This document shows, one piece after another, positions 1-8,710 of a DNA stretch of 64,000 nucleotides (the first letter of the stretch is position 1; the number at the start of each line of letters is the position of its first letter). Under the pieces are notes generated by a model. The model searched no databases. It was given only the letters and a program-made list of their open reading frames with translations, and was not told the DNA's origin. Source of the stretch: Streptomyces europaeiscabiei (lineage in GTDB: Bacteria; Actinomycetota; Actinomycetes; Streptomycetales; Streptomycetaceae); the NCBI RefSeq assembly GCF_036346855.1, contig NZ_CP107841.1, positions 5,708,001-5,772,000 on the forward strand, written 5' to 3'. Position numbers and translations under genes: made by a program.

Positions 1-185
1 GCGCCGGCCGCCGACGCGCTGCCGACGCTGGTGCCTGGCGCACCCACCGCGAGGTCGTGGTAGCCGTCGCCGTTGTAGTCGTCCGCGTACTTGGCGACCG
101 CCGCGCCGGCGGGTGCGGCCAGGGCGAGCGGGGCCAGACCGGAGGCGAGGAGGCCTGCGGCCAGGAGGAAGGAACGAGTGCGCAA
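1..185 (-). CDS. Secreted FG-GAP repeat protein, N-terminal part (cut by window edge)
   Basis: Only the first 61 codons lie in the window. Translation from the TTG at 185 gives MRTRSFLLAAG, a hydrophobic signal-peptide core, an Ala-rich cleavage region, and then the first FG-GAP calcium-binding loop (DYNGDGYHDLAVGAP). The N-terminus is nearly identical to that of the next gene downstream on the same strand, and the TTG start with GGAG about ten bases before it is shared. It is therefore the third member of a tandem family of secreted beta-propeller (integrin-alpha-like) proteins. The ligand is unknown. The 3' part lies outside the window. Confidence 0.8.
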   Translation of the reverse strand, partial: MRTRSFLLAAGLLASGLAPLALAAPAGAAVAKYADDYNGDGYHDLAVGAPGTSVGSASAAG

Positions 186-474
186 GGAGGACTCCAGGAG
201 AGAGGAGGGCGCGCGCCGAGCGGACCGGCCCCACTGCCGTCGTAAGGGTGTGCGAGCAGAAGACCCGTGAAAGGGCAGGAGGGTTGCACGGGAGGGCGGT
301 CAACTTTTCAGGGTCGTGGGTGCGGGGTGCGGGGTGCGGGGTGCGGGGTGCGGGGGCGGCGGGTGGCGGGTGGGGCGTGCGCCGTCGTACCCCGCCCCGC
401 CCCGCCCTGCCACCGCCCCCATCAGCCGCGTCAGGCGTTGCCTGTCCCCGTCCCCGTCCCTGTCCTCGTGCCCG
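186..474. other. Intergenic region with short G-rich repeats
   Basis: No supported gene. It holds the promoter at 261-287 and a run of 7-base units (GTGCGGG type) at about 316-352. Toward the end of the next gene are short C-rich hexamer-like repeats (about 441-475). Confidence 0.6.
261..287 (-). promoter_or_regulatory. Putative ECF-type promoter of first FG-GAP gene
   Basis: On the minus strand GCAACC is followed after 17 bases by GTCT, about 76 bases before the start codon. The same arrangement lies upstream of the two paralogues (2002-2027 and 3735-3761). A CAACC-type -35 with a GTC-type -10 fits ECF sigma factors. Which sigma factor reads it is inference. Confidence 0.45.
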
Positions 475-1905
475 TCAGCCCCCGAGCACCTCCCCGAAGT
501 ACGCGTCGCCCGAAGGCCCGCCCAGGGTCTTGCCGTTGAAGGACTTCGCGCCGGTGCCCGTGACGCCGGACGAGCCGGACTTCAGCAGCCAGACGGCACC
601 GTCGCTGGAGTTCTCGCCGTAGGCGCCCACGACCAGTTCCGCGAAACCGTCGAGGTTGCTGTCGGTGAGACGGACGGCCGCTCCGAAGAAGTCGTACGAC
701 TCCGCGGTGCCGGGGACTCCCGAGGTGTTCTGGGAGAAGGACTTGGCGCCGCTGCCGGTGAGGCCGGACTTCGAACCGCGCAGGACGACGACGGCACCGG
801 CGTTCTTCGCCGAGCCGACGCTCTTCTGGGGGACGCCGACCGAGATGTCGGTGTACCCGTCGCGGTTGACGTCTCCCGCGGACAGGCTCCAGCCGAACCT
901 GTCGTTCCTCGTCGCGGTGCCGGGCACGCCCGCGGTGTCCTGGTTGATACGGACCGGGGTGCGGGAGCTGAGGCCCGTGGCGCTGCCGTACGTGATCGTG
1001 ATCGCGCCGCCGAGGCCGCCGTTCGGCTCGTCGGTCGACTTCTCCATGAAGTTGCCGGTGACGATGTCGCCCCGGCCGTCCTTGTTCACGTCGGCGATGA
1101 CCGCGTCGTAACCGCCGGCGACCTTGGCGCCCGCCTTGAGGCCGGAGGCGGAGCCCTTGTAGAGGACGCTGCGGGTGCGGTAGCCGTTCTTGATCTCCTG
1201 CTGGCCCATGACCAGGAGGTCCGTCGTACCGTCGCCGGTGACGTCTCCCGCGACGATCCTGTCGGTGTTGATGCCGGTCTGCCCGTACGTGTCGACGCCG
1301 ACGAGCCCCGTGGCCTTGCCGGTGCGGGAGATCGGGCCCTTGAAGACGTTCAGCTCGGGGGACGCGAGGTTGGCGGCGGCCAGGTCGGTGTCGCCGTCGC
1401 CGTCGAAGTCGCCGGTGGCCACGGACCAGCCCAGCTCGTTGCGGTTCTCGGGGAGGGGCGAGGTGATGTCGGTCGCCGTCTTGAGACCGCTCGCGCCGCC
1501 CCACAGGACGGTGAGGGCGCCGGAGTCGCCGGACGAGCCGAGCGTCCGGCCGTGTGCTCCCACGATCAGGTCCGTGTAGCCGTCGTCGTCGAGGTCGCCC
1601 GTGGTCAGACGGTCGCCGAAATAGCCGGACGACTGCGGGGCGCCGGGCACGCCGGCCGTGGCCTGGCTGATGATCTGGCGCTTGGCCGTGTCGAGGCCCT
1701 TCGCGGTGCCGTAGACGACCGCGACGTAACCGGCCCCCGTCTTGCCGGAGACCTTGGCGATGGACGCGGCGATCGCGAGGTCGCGGTGGCCGTCGCCGTT
1801 GAAGTCGCCGGAGAGGCCGGAGGGGGCTGCCGAGGCGGTGCCCGGCAGCGCGGTGAGGAGGCCGGTGGTGAGGGTGGCGGCCAGGAGGAAGGAGCGAGTA
1901 CGCAA
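475..1905 (-). CDS. Secreted FG-GAP repeat (integrin-alpha-like) protein
   Basis: A 476-residue protein with a signal peptide (MRTRSFLLAATLTTGLLTAL, cleavage near an Ala-Ser-Ala-Ala run) followed by about seven FG-GAP repeats. Each repeat carries a Dx[ND]xDGxxD calcium-binding loop, for example DFNGDGHRDLAIAAS, DDDGYTDLIVGA, DFDGDGDTDLAAA, DVTGDGTTDLLV and DVNRDGYTDISVG. Seven such repeats normally close a beta-propeller. The start is a TTG with GGAG at a suitable distance, identical to the paralogue upstream. No catalytic domain is attached, so a binding or structural role at the cell surface or outside the cell is inferred. Confidence 0.85.
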   Translation of the reverse strand: MRTRSFLLAATLTTGLLTALPGTASAAPSGLSGDFNGDGHRDLAIAASIAKVSGKTGAGYVAVVYGTAKGLDTAKRQIISQATAGVPGAPQSSGYFGDRLTTGDLDDDGYTDLIVGAHGRTLGSSGDSGALTVLWGGASGLKTATDITSPLPENRNELGWSVATGDFDGDGDTDLAAANLASPELNVFKGPISRTGKATGLVGVDTYGQTGINTDRIVAGDVTGDGTTDLLVMGQQEIKNGYRTRSVLYKGSASGLKAGAKVAGGYDAVIADVNKDGRGDIVTGNFMEKSTDEPNGGLGGAITITYGSATGLSSRTPVRINQDTAGVPGTATRNDRFGWSLSAGDVNRDGYTDISVGVPQKSVGSAKNAGAVVVLRGSKSGLTGSGAKSFSQNTSGVPGTAESYDFFGAAVRLTDSNLDGFAELVVGAYGENSSDGAVWLLKSGSSGVTGTGAKSFNGKTLGGPSGDAYFGEVLGG

Positions 1906-2001
1906 GGGGACTCCAGGAGGGAGAAGGGCGCGCGCCGAGCGCGGCGGGCCCCACTGCCGTCGTAGGGGCGTGCGAAGCCGTCGTAAGGGTGTGCGGGCAG
2001 C

Positions 2002-2027
2002 AGACCGGTGGAGGGCGGGAGGGCTGC
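2002..2027 (-). promoter_or_regulatory. Putative ECF-type promoter of second FG-GAP gene
   Basis: Minus-strand GCAGCC, 16 bases, GTCT, within a block of about 60 bases conserved with the other two FG-GAP promoters. It lies about 97 bases before the TTG start. Confidence 0.4.
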
Positions 2028-2076
2028 CCGGGAGTTCGGTGAACTTCCGGGGTCGCGGACCGCCCTTGGTGTGTGA

Positions 2077-2107
2077 GGGGCCCGCACCCTTGTCGGATGC
2101 GGGCCCC
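2077..2107 (-). terminator. Hairpin terminator of third FG-GAP gene
   Basis: A ten-base-pair perfect stem (GGGGCCCGCA / TGCGGGCCCC) with an 11-base loop, about 30 bases past the stop of the minus-strand gene ending at 2137. There is no T tract, as is usual in Streptomyces. Confidence 0.65.
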
Positions 2108-2136
2108 CTTCACGGACCGTGTACGTCAGCCGGTGC

Positions 2137-3615
2137 TCAGTTGGCCGCGTTCGAGCCGAAGACCGGCTGGCCGGCGGTGGAGACGCCGACCGCGGACGGG
2201 GCGATGGAGCGGGCGCCGGTCGTGGTGATCTTCGTGCCGTTGGAGGGCAGGTAGAGCAGCGAGCCGTTGTAGTCGTTCTCGCCGTACGAGCCGACCGTCA
2301 GGTCCGCCCGGCCGTCACCGGTGACGTCGGTGAGCTTGACCTCGCCGCCGAGCAGGTCGTCCTTCTCGTCCGAGCCGGGGACGCCGGCCGTGGACTGGGC
2401 GAAGTACTGGAGGCCGGAGGTGGTGTTCACGCCGGAGGCCGAGCCGTACAGGACGGTCACCGCGCCGGTGTTGACGACACCGCCGAGGTTCTCGCCGGGC
2501 GAGCCGACGACCAGGTCGGCCTTCCCGTCACCGTTGATGTCGCCGAGCGACAGCTCGCTGCCGAAGAAGTCGCCGCGCTCGGACGAGCCGGGCACGTTGC
2601 CGCTGTTCTGCGTCACCGCGACCGTGGTGGTCGGGCCGTCGGCGGAGCCGTAGATGATGTGGACCTTGCCGCCGGTGGACGAGTCGGGCACGCTGGGCTC
2701 ACTGCCGTCCTTGGACGGGTCCCAGTCCTGACCGGTGACCACGTCGCCGTAGCCGTCGCCGTTGACGTCGCCGATGCCGGTGATGACACCGCGCCTCAGC
2801 TCCCGGTCACCGCCGTCCGCGCCCAGGCCGTCGGCCGCGCCCGGCACGTACCAGTTGGTGTTGTAGCCCCAGTCGCCGTCGGTCTCGTAGCCGTCGACCA
2901 CCAGGTCGGTCCGCTTGTCGCCGTTGGTGTCGCCGGCGGTCAGCATGACCGCGCCCGTGCCCTTGCCGGAGCGGATGTCCATCTTGACGCCGTACTGGTC
3001 GCCGAACGACCCGGACTTGGTGATGCCGTCGCCGACGATGTACACGAGGTTCGACGAGTTGCCGATCGCCAGGTCCTCGGTGCCGTCGCCGTCGAAGTCG
3101 CCCGAGGCGAGCGACTTGCCCCACTGGTCGTGGGACGAGGGCGCCAGGTCCTTGATGGTGGTGGCACCGGAGAGGCCCTTGGCCGAGCCCCACACGATGA
3201 GGACGGTGCCGCCGTCGGTGTCGCCGGACACGTCCTCGTCCGGGGCGGACACGGCGAGGTCGTCGAAACCGTCGCCGTTGTAGTCGCCGTACGCGGTGGA
3301 CCAGCCGAACCAGTCGTCGGCCTCGGCGCTGCCGGGCACGCCGGTCGTGTTCTGGCTGATGGTCGTGCGCTTGGTTGAGGTCACGCCGTTCGCGGAGCCG
3401 TACAGGGCGACGACCTGCCCGGCGGCCGTCTTGCCGCCGACGGAGGCCCCGCCCGCCGAGTACGCGACGTCGCCGAAGCCGTCGCCGTTGAAGTCGGCCA
3501 CGGGGTGGTGGACCGAGTCGGCCGCCGTCGCCGTCGCGGCCGAGAAGGTGAGCAGACCGCCGGTCAGCGCGACCGCGGAGGCCGTCGCGAGGGCGAGTCT
3601 CAGGTGCTTGCGCAT
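2137..3615 (-). CDS. Secreted FG-GAP repeat (integrin-alpha-like) protein
   Basis: A 492-residue paralogue of the preceding gene. The ATG at 3615 is preferred over upstream in-frame starts because GGAGA lies eight bases before it and it opens a clean signal peptide (MRKHLRLALATASAVALTGG, then an Ala-rich cleavage region). About seven FG-GAP loops follow: DFNGDGFGDVAYSAG, DYNGDGFDDLAVSAP, DFDGDGTEDLAIGN, DTNGDKRTDLVV, DVNGDGYGDVV, DINGDGKADLVVGSP and DVTGDGRADLTVGSYG. It is probably an exported seven-bladed propeller. The three tandem copies, each with its own similar promoter, suggest family expansion rather than one operon. Confidence 0.85.
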   Translation of the reverse strand: MRKHLRLALATASAVALTGGLLTFSAATATAADSVHHPVADFNGDGFGDVAYSAGGASVGGKTAAGQVVALYGSANGVTSTKRTTISQNTTGVPGSAEADDWFGWSTAYGDYNGDGFDDLAVSAPDEDVSGDTDGGTVLIVWGSAKGLSGATTIKDLAPSSHDQWGKSLASGDFDGDGTEDLAIGNSSNLVYIVGDGITKSGSFGDQYGVKMDIRSGKGTGAVMLTAGDTNGDKRTDLVVDGYETDGDWGYNTNWYVPGAADGLGADGGDRELRRGVITGIGDVNGDGYGDVVTGQDWDPSKDGSEPSVPDSSTGGKVHIIYGSADGPTTTVAVTQNSGNVPGSSERGDFFGSELSLGDINGDGKADLVVGSPGENLGGVVNTGAVTVLYGSASGVNTTSGLQYFAQSTAGVPGSDEKDDLLGGEVKLTDVTGDGRADLTVGSYGENDYNGSLLYLPSNGTKITTTGARSIAPSAVGVSTAGQPVFGSNAAN

Positions 3616-3940
3616 GCGGGAATCTCCTGCCGCATGCGGGACGCCTGGCAGGCGTCCCGCAGTCAAATGGGGTGCCCTTCTGTCCGCGTTCGCCCGGAGT
3701 TCGCCTGGGCTTCACAGGAAAGTTGGCGAACAAGAGACCGGTGGGGTGGCGGGAGGGTTGTACGGGAGTTCGAGAAATTTTTGGGGTCAGTGGGGCGAGG
3801 AGGCCCGGTGGGCCCGGTGGGCCCGCTGGGTCGCTGGGCCTGGGGCGCCGGGCCGGCCGGTCGTCCGAACGTTCCGCGGTGGTCGTGCGTCTGCGGTGCG
3901 AGGCAACGACAGACATGCCGTCGAACCGGTAGGAGACCTG
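3616..3940. other. Divergent intergenic region
   Basis: Carries the ECF-type promoter of the FG-GAP gene and a tract of imperfect 9-base GGTGGGCCC units (about 3800-3850). The upstream region of the lipoprotein gene follows, with AGGAG just before its start. I see no further gene. Confidence 0.5.
3735..3761 (-). promoter_or_regulatory. Putative ECF-type promoter of third FG-GAP gene
   Basis: Minus-strand ACAACC, 17 bases, GTCT, about 120 bases before the ATG at 3615. It matches the elements at 261-287 and 2002-2027. Confidence 0.4.
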
Positions 3941-4834
3941 ATGCTGAGCGGTACCCGTGCACGGATCGCCCTGGCCGCCCTGGCGATGACACCCCTGGCG
4001 GTCGGTTGCTCGGCACTGCAGCCGGGCGGGACGAGTTCGGCCTCGTGCGTGTTCGCCGTGGACCACGACGACCGGGTGTACGTCGAGGCGGGCAGGGTCG
4101 ACTACACCCTCGGCGCCGAGGTGGGCACCGCACGGTACTCGGTCTGTGACGACCAGGGCGGTGGCGAGGAGGACCAGGTACCGGTCGAGGACCTGACCGT
4201 CTACGCGGCGTACGCCCTCAAGGGCATCGACACCGAGGACGCGATCGCGGTCCGTGAGTCACCGGGGGGCGAGGTACGCGTCGTGATCCACGCGACCGGG
4301 GACGAAGGGGTGAACGAGGCGGCCGAGCGTCTCTTCGGGAAGGACGAGCGGGAGGGCGAGGACGCCGACACCAACGTGAACGAGCCGGGGGACGGCATCG
4401 GAGACGGCGCGGGGGACGCCGACGGTGGGGACGCCGACGGTGGGGGCGACGCCGTCGCCCTCGACGAGGAGCCCGAGGACGATGCCGGTGCGGGCGGTCC
4501 CGACAGTGGCGACAGCGGCAGTGGGGAGGCTCCGGCGAAGTGCGTGCTCGTCGTGGAGTACGGGGGCGACAGCTACAGCGACCGCGGTGACGCGGCGATC
4601 GAGCTGGGGGCCAAGGTGGGGAAGGCCCGTGCGGTGCCCTGCGGCGACACGCCCGGTGAGGTCGACGACACGGCCGAGCCGGCGGCGTTCCAGGCGTACA
4701 CGGTCAAGGGGCTGGACCCGGCCGACGCCATAGCGATCCGCTTCTCGGCGGACGAGGAGCCGTTCTTCATGGTGCGCATGGCCGACGACCTTCCGCCGGA
4801 GGTCGAGGAACTCCTTCCGGCCGAGGAGCGGTGA
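3941..4834 (+). CDS. Lipoprotein with internally duplicated domain
   Basis: A 297-residue protein. The ATG at 3941 has AGGAG six bases upstream and opens a lipoprotein signal peptide with lipobox LAVGC (acylated Cys about residue 23). The mature part holds two copies of one domain of about 75 residues. The first begins CVFAVDHDDRVYVEAG and contains YALKGIDTEDAIAVR. The second begins CVLVVEYGGDSYSDRG and contains YTVKGLDPADAIAIR. Between them is an acidic Gly/Asp-rich linker. Each copy keeps two Cys residues that could form disulfides. I do not recognise the domain. It is probably anchored on the outer face of the membrane. It converges on the Fe-S oxidoreductase gene. Confidence 0.75.
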   Translation: MLSGTRARIALAALAMTPLAVGCSALQPGGTSSASCVFAVDHDDRVYVEAGRVDYTLGAEVGTARYSVCDDQGGGEEDQVPVEDLTVYAAYALKGIDTEDAIAVRESPGGEVRVVIHATGDEGVNEAAERLFGKDEREGEDADTNVNEPGDGIGDGAGDADGGDADGGGDAVALDEEPEDDAGAGGPDSGDSGSGEAPAKCVLVVEYGGDSYSDRGDAAIELGAKVGKARAVPCGDTPGEVDDTAEPAAFQAYTVKGLDPADAIAIRFSADEEPFFMVRMADDLPPEVEELLPAEER

Positions 4835-4877
4835 GCCGGGTGCACCGCGGTGGGCTGATTGCGCGGTGACATGGCGA

Positions 4878-4910
4878 CGCCCCCGGTCCGAGCGGCGGAG
4901 ACCGGGGGCG
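4878..4910. terminator. Bidirectional hairpin terminator
   Basis: An 11-base-pair stem (CGCCCCCGGTC / GACCGGGGGCG) with an 11-base loop between two convergent genes. Confidence 0.7.
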
Positions 4911-4960
4911 ACGTACTGGTGGTACCGGCTGCCGTGGTACCGACTGCCGTTGTGGGAGGG

Positions 4961-7240
4961 CTACTTCACGGGCTGCGGTTCCGGCTCGGATTCCGTCTCC
5001 GCCGTGCCCGCCGGGGGCTCGTCGTCCGGGACGGGCGTCTTCACGGACTCCAGCAGGAGCTGGGCGACGTCGACGACCGTGATGGACTCCTTGGCCTTGC
5101 CCTCGTTCTTCTTGCCGTTGACCGAGTCGGTCAGCATGACGAGGCAGAACGGGCAGGCGGTGGAGACGATGTCGGGGTTGAGGGAGAGGGCCTCGTCGAC
5201 GCGCTCGTTGTTGATGCGCTTGCCGATCCGCTCCTCCATCCACATCCGCGCGCCACCGGCGCCACAGCAGAAGCCGCGCTCCTTGTGGCGGTGCATCTCC
5301 TGCTGGCGCAGGCCCGGGACGGCGGACATGATCTCGCGCGGGGGCGTGTAGATCTTGTTGTGCCGGCCCAGGTAGCAGGGGTCGTGGTAGGTGATCAGGC
5401 CCTCGACCGGGGTCACCGGGATCAGCTTGCCCTCGTCGATGAGGTGCTGGAGCAGCTGGGTGTGGTGGATGACCTCGTAGTCGCCGCCGAGCTGCGGGTA
5501 CTCGTTGCCGAGCGTGTTGAGGCAGTGCGGGCAGGTGGCGACGATCTTCTTGGCCGACTTGGGCTTCTTCGTCGACTCGTCCTCGTCGTCCTCGCCGAAG
5601 GCCATGTTCAGCGCGGCGACGTTCTCCATGCCGAGCTCCTGGAACAGGGGCTCGTTGCCGAGGCGGCGGGCGGAGTCACCGGTGCACTTCTCGTCGCCGC
5701 CCATGATGGCGAACTTCACGCCCGCCATGTGGAGCAGCTCCGCGAAGGCCTTGGTGGTCTTCTTGGCCCGGTCCTCCAGCGCGCCGGCGCAGCCGACCCA
5801 GTACAGGTACTCGACCTCGGAGAGGTCCTCGATGTCCTTGCCGACGACCGGGACCTCGAACTCGACCTCCTTGAGCCACTCCAGGCGCTGCTTCTTCGCC
5901 AGGCCCCAGGGGTTGCCCTTCTTCTCCAGGTTCTTGAGCATCGTGCCCGCCTCGGACGGGAACGCGGACTCGATCATCACCTGGTAGCGGCGCATGTCGA
6001 CGATGTGGTCGACGTGCTCGATGTCGACGGGGCACTGCTCGACGCAGGCGCCGCAGGTCGTGCAGGACCACAGGACGTCGGGGTCGATGACGCCGTTCTC
6101 CTCGACGGTCCCGATCAGCGGCCGCTCGGCCTCGGCGAGAGCGGCGGCGGGCACGTCCTTGAGCTGCTCCTCGGACGCCTTCTCCTCGCCCTCCATGGTC
6201 TTGCCGCCACCGGCGAGGAGGTAGGGGGCCTTGGCGTGCGCGTGGTCCCGCAGCGACATGATCAGCAGCTTGGGGGACAGCGGCTTGCCGGTGTTCCAGG
6301 CCGGGCACTGCGACTGACAGCGACCGCACTCGGTACAGGTCGAGAAGTCGAGGATGCCCTTCCAGGAGAACTGCTCCACCTGGGAGACACCGAAGACGTC
6401 GTCGTCACCGGGGTCGGTGAAGTCGATCGCCTTGCCGCCGGACGTCATGGGCTGAAGGCCGCCGAGGGCCGTGGCGCCGTCGGCGTTGCGCTTGAACCAG
6501 ATGTTCGGGAAGCCGAGGAAGCGGTGCCAGGCGACACCCATGTTGGTGTTCAGCGAGACCGTGATCATCCAGATCAGCGAGACGCCGATCTTGATCATCG
6601 CGGTGAAGTACACCAGGTTCTGCAGGGTGGAGGGGTCCAGGTCCTTGAAGGCGAGGACCAGCGGGTACGAGGCGAAGTACCCGGCCTCGTAGTGGTCCAC
6701 GTGGTGGATGGCGCCCTCAAGACCGCGCAGCGTGTAGATCGCGAGGCCGATGGTGAGGATGACGTACTCGACGAAGTACGCCTGCCAGGCCTTGGAGCCC
6801 GCGAAACGCGACTTGCGGCCGGCCCGGGAGGGCAGGTTGAGCAGCCGGATGGCGATCAGCACCAGGATGCCGACGATCGTCATCACACCGATGAACTCGA
6901 TGTACATCTCGAACGGCAGGAAGCCGCCGATCACCGGCAGCGTCCAGTCCGCCTGGAACAGCTGGCCGTACGCCTGGGCGAGGGTCGGCGGCAGCGTCAG
7001 GAAGCCGATCGCGACGAACCAGTGGGCGAAGCCGACGATCCCCCACCGGTTCATCCGGGTGTGGCCGAGAAACTCCTTGGCCAGGGTGATCGAGCGCGCC
7101 TTCGGGTCGTCCGTGCGGCTGCCCGCCGGTACCGGCTGACCGAGCTTCACGAACCGGTAGATCTGCGCCACGGCTCGGGCGATGAGCGCAACGCCGACCA
7201 CGGTCAGGACCAGCGACACGATGATCGCGGCGAGTTGCAT
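4961..7240 (-). CDS. Membrane (Fe-S)-binding oxidoreductase, HdrD/GlpC-like
   Basis: A 759-residue protein. The ATG at 7240 is chosen because AGGAG lies close upstream and the N-terminus MQLAAIIVSLVLTVVGVAL is a membrane helix; the frame is open for 40 more codons without a better site. Domains in order: about five membrane helices of a nitrate-reductase-gamma-like cytochrome region (about 1-250); a ferredoxin pair with CTECGRCQSQCP and CTTCGACVEQCPVDIEH; then two CCG-type cysteine domains (WVGCAG, GGDEKCTGD, CPHCLNTLGNEYP, YHDPCYLGRHN, FCCGAGGARMWMEE, ACPFCLVMLTD), as in heterodisulfide-reductase D and glycerol-3-phosphate dehydrogenase C. Membrane electron transfer to quinone or a disulfide is inferred; the electron donor is unknown. 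Confidence 0.85.
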   Translation of the reverse strand: MQLAAIIVSLVLTVVGVALIARAVAQIYRFVKLGQPVPAGSRTDDPKARSITLAKEFLGHTRMNRWGIVGFAHWFVAIGFLTLPPTLAQAYGQLFQADWTLPVIGGFLPFEMYIEFIGVMTIVGILVLIAIRLLNLPSRAGRKSRFAGSKAWQAYFVEYVILTIGLAIYTLRGLEGAIHHVDHYEAGYFASYPLVLAFKDLDPSTLQNLVYFTAMIKIGVSLIWMITVSLNTNMGVAWHRFLGFPNIWFKRNADGATALGGLQPMTSGGKAIDFTDPGDDDVFGVSQVEQFSWKGILDFSTCTECGRCQSQCPAWNTGKPLSPKLLIMSLRDHAHAKAPYLLAGGGKTMEGEEKASEEQLKDVPAAALAEAERPLIGTVEENGVIDPDVLWSCTTCGACVEQCPVDIEHVDHIVDMRRYQVMIESAFPSEAGTMLKNLEKKGNPWGLAKKQRLEWLKEVEFEVPVVGKDIEDLSEVEYLYWVGCAGALEDRAKKTTKAFAELLHMAGVKFAIMGGDEKCTGDSARRLGNEPLFQELGMENVAALNMAFGEDDEDESTKKPKSAKKIVATCPHCLNTLGNEYPQLGGDYEVIHHTQLLQHLIDEGKLIPVTPVEGLITYHDPCYLGRHNKIYTPPREIMSAVPGLRQQEMHRHKERGFCCGAGGARMWMEERIGKRINNERVDEALSLNPDIVSTACPFCLVMLTDSVNGKKNEGKAKESITVVDVAQLLLESVKTPVPDDEPPAGTAETESEPEPQPVK

Positions 7241-7507
7241 TGGGGGCTCCTCGGGCCTGCGAGGGTTTTCCTCCGGGTGCCTGCCGGGCTCCTCGGAGAG
7301 ATCATTACTAAGCGGTAACTTATGCAGTCCGTCTGAGACTACCCAGTTCTCCTGCCGCACTGTAGCCAGGGGGGCGGTGATCTGCGTCGCTGAGGGTTGC
7401 CTGAGTGCGGCCCTGTCGAACCGAGGTCGATGCCGGCGCGATCGTGCTGTTTCAAAACGATCGTGTTATTCATCAGAAATTGTGACATTCGCGCCTAACT
7501 TGGATCC
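7241..7507. other. Divergent promoter region
   Basis: Separates the divergently transcribed Fe-S oxidoreductase and the MraY-like gene. It contains unusually AT-rich stretches (about 7300-7325 and 7450-7500) and a direct repeat of CGATCGTG at about 7440-7466. It probably carries both promoters. Confidence 0.5.
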
Positions 7508-8710
7508 GTGCTGTACGGAATCCTTGCCGCTGCCTCCGCCCTGTTGCTGACCGCCCTGCTCTCGGCGGCCGTTCGCGTGCCCGCGCTGCGGCTGGGGATC
7601 GTGGAGCGGCGTCGGGGGCGGCGGGTGCCGTTGCTCGGTGGCGTCGCGGTGATGGCCGGGGTGGGGGTCGTGGCGTGGGTGGGGGAGAGGAGCGGGGTTG
7701 CTCCGTTGGGGGGCGAGGCGGGGTGGCTGATCGTCGTGGGGGCCGGGCTCGGGGTGCTCGGGCTGGTCGGTGATGTCTGGCGGCTTCCCGCGGTGGTGGG
7801 TGCGGCGGGGGTGGTCGTCGCCGCCGCGCTGGTCGTGCCGTACCGCGACCTGGGCGTGCTGGGCGGGGTGTCGGGGGTCCTCTGGATCGTCCTCGTGGTG
7901 CACGGGTTCAAGGGGATGACGCGTTCCGACGGGGCCCTCGGGGTGGTCGGGGCCGTCACCGCGTTCGCGTTGAGCGGGTGTGCGGCGGCCGAGGTCATGG
8001 ACGGTCTGGCGACACTGTTCAGTGTGCTGGCGGCCGCGCTCACCGGGTTCCTGATGCACAACTGGCCGCCCGCGCGGGTCGTGCTCGGCACGTGTGGGGC
8101 CCTCTTCGTCGGCTTCGTGCTCGCGGGGGGCGTGCTGCATGTGTACGCCGTCGGATACGGGGCCGGGTACGGGGTCGGCGTCGGGGCGCCCTTCGCCCTC
8201 ACGGCCGTGGCGACCGCCGATGTCCTTCTCGTCCTCGTGTCGCGGAAGCGGGCGGGGCGGGAGCTGTGGCGGGGTGGGCCCGACCATCTCGCGCACCGGT
8301 TGCGGCGGATCGGTCTCACGCCGCCGGGGGTGGTGGTCGTACTGGGGATCGCCGCGGCGGGCTCCGCCGGTGTCGGGTTCGCCATCCACATGCTGTGGAC
8401 GGAGCCGCGCTCCGCGCTGTGGGTCGCGGGGGCGGCCGGGGTGGTCGTGCTCGGGATGCTCTTCGTGCCGGTCGGCGGTGCCCGCCCCGCCCCTGCCTCC
8501 GCCCGGCCCGCCACCCGCTCGATTCCGGCTGCCACCACCCGCAGCCCCGCGCCCACCGCCGCCCGGGCCGTCCCGGCAGGCGTCCACCGGGCCCCCGACC
8601 CCCGGCCCCGCCCCATCCCGGGAGGCCGCGCTCCCGGCCCCACGTCCCGGCCGCAGCGCATTCGCCAACAGGAGACGGCGGAGCTGGGGCGGCGGGGATG
8701 GGTGGGGTAG
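7508..8710 (+). CDS. Degenerate MraY/WecA-like glycosyl-1-phosphate transferase
   Basis: A 400-residue polytopic membrane protein of about ten helices. It resembles the polyprenyl-phosphate N-acetylhexosamine-1-phosphate transferase family: RRVPLLGGVAV near the N-terminus, GLVGDVWRLP where the family has DD, FKGMTRSDGALG where it has NxxDGxDGL, and GGPDHLAHRLRRIGLTP matching the conserved DHLHHRLL segment. Two of the family's catalytic Asp positions look substituted, so the protein may be inactive or altered in substrate. The last 75 residues are a Pro/Arg/Ala-rich tail that the family lacks. The GTG at 7508 is the only plausible start. It may act on a lipid carrier in envelope assembly, but this is inference. 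Confidence 0.7.
   Translation: MLYGILAAASALLLTALLSAAVRVPALRLGIVERRRGRRVPLLGGVAVMAGVGVVAWVGERSGVAPLGGEAGWLIVVGAGLGVLGLVGDVWRLPAVVGAAGVVVAAALVVPYRDLGVLGGVSGVLWIVLVVHGFKGMTRSDGALGVVGAVTAFALSGCAAAEVMDGLATLFSVLAAALTGFLMHNWPPARVVLGTCGALFVGFVLAGGVLHVYAVGYGAGYGVGVGAPFALTAVATADVLLVLVSRKRAGRELWRGGPDHLAHRLRRIGLTPPGVVVVLGIAAAGSAGVGFAIHMLWTEPRSALWVAGAAGVVVLGMLFVPVGGARPAPASARPATRSIPAATTRSPAPTAARAVPAGVHRAPDPRPRPIPGGRAPGPTSRPQRIRQQETAELGRRGWVG

Noticed and set aside
316..1965. Plus-strand 549-codon frame across the second FG-GAP gene
   Set aside because: A shadow of the DxDGD repeats on the other strand.
4859..7318. Plus-strand frame of 819 codons opposite the Fe-S oxidoreductase
   Set aside because: An antisense shadow rich in Val/Asp/Leu, with no motif or ribosome site.
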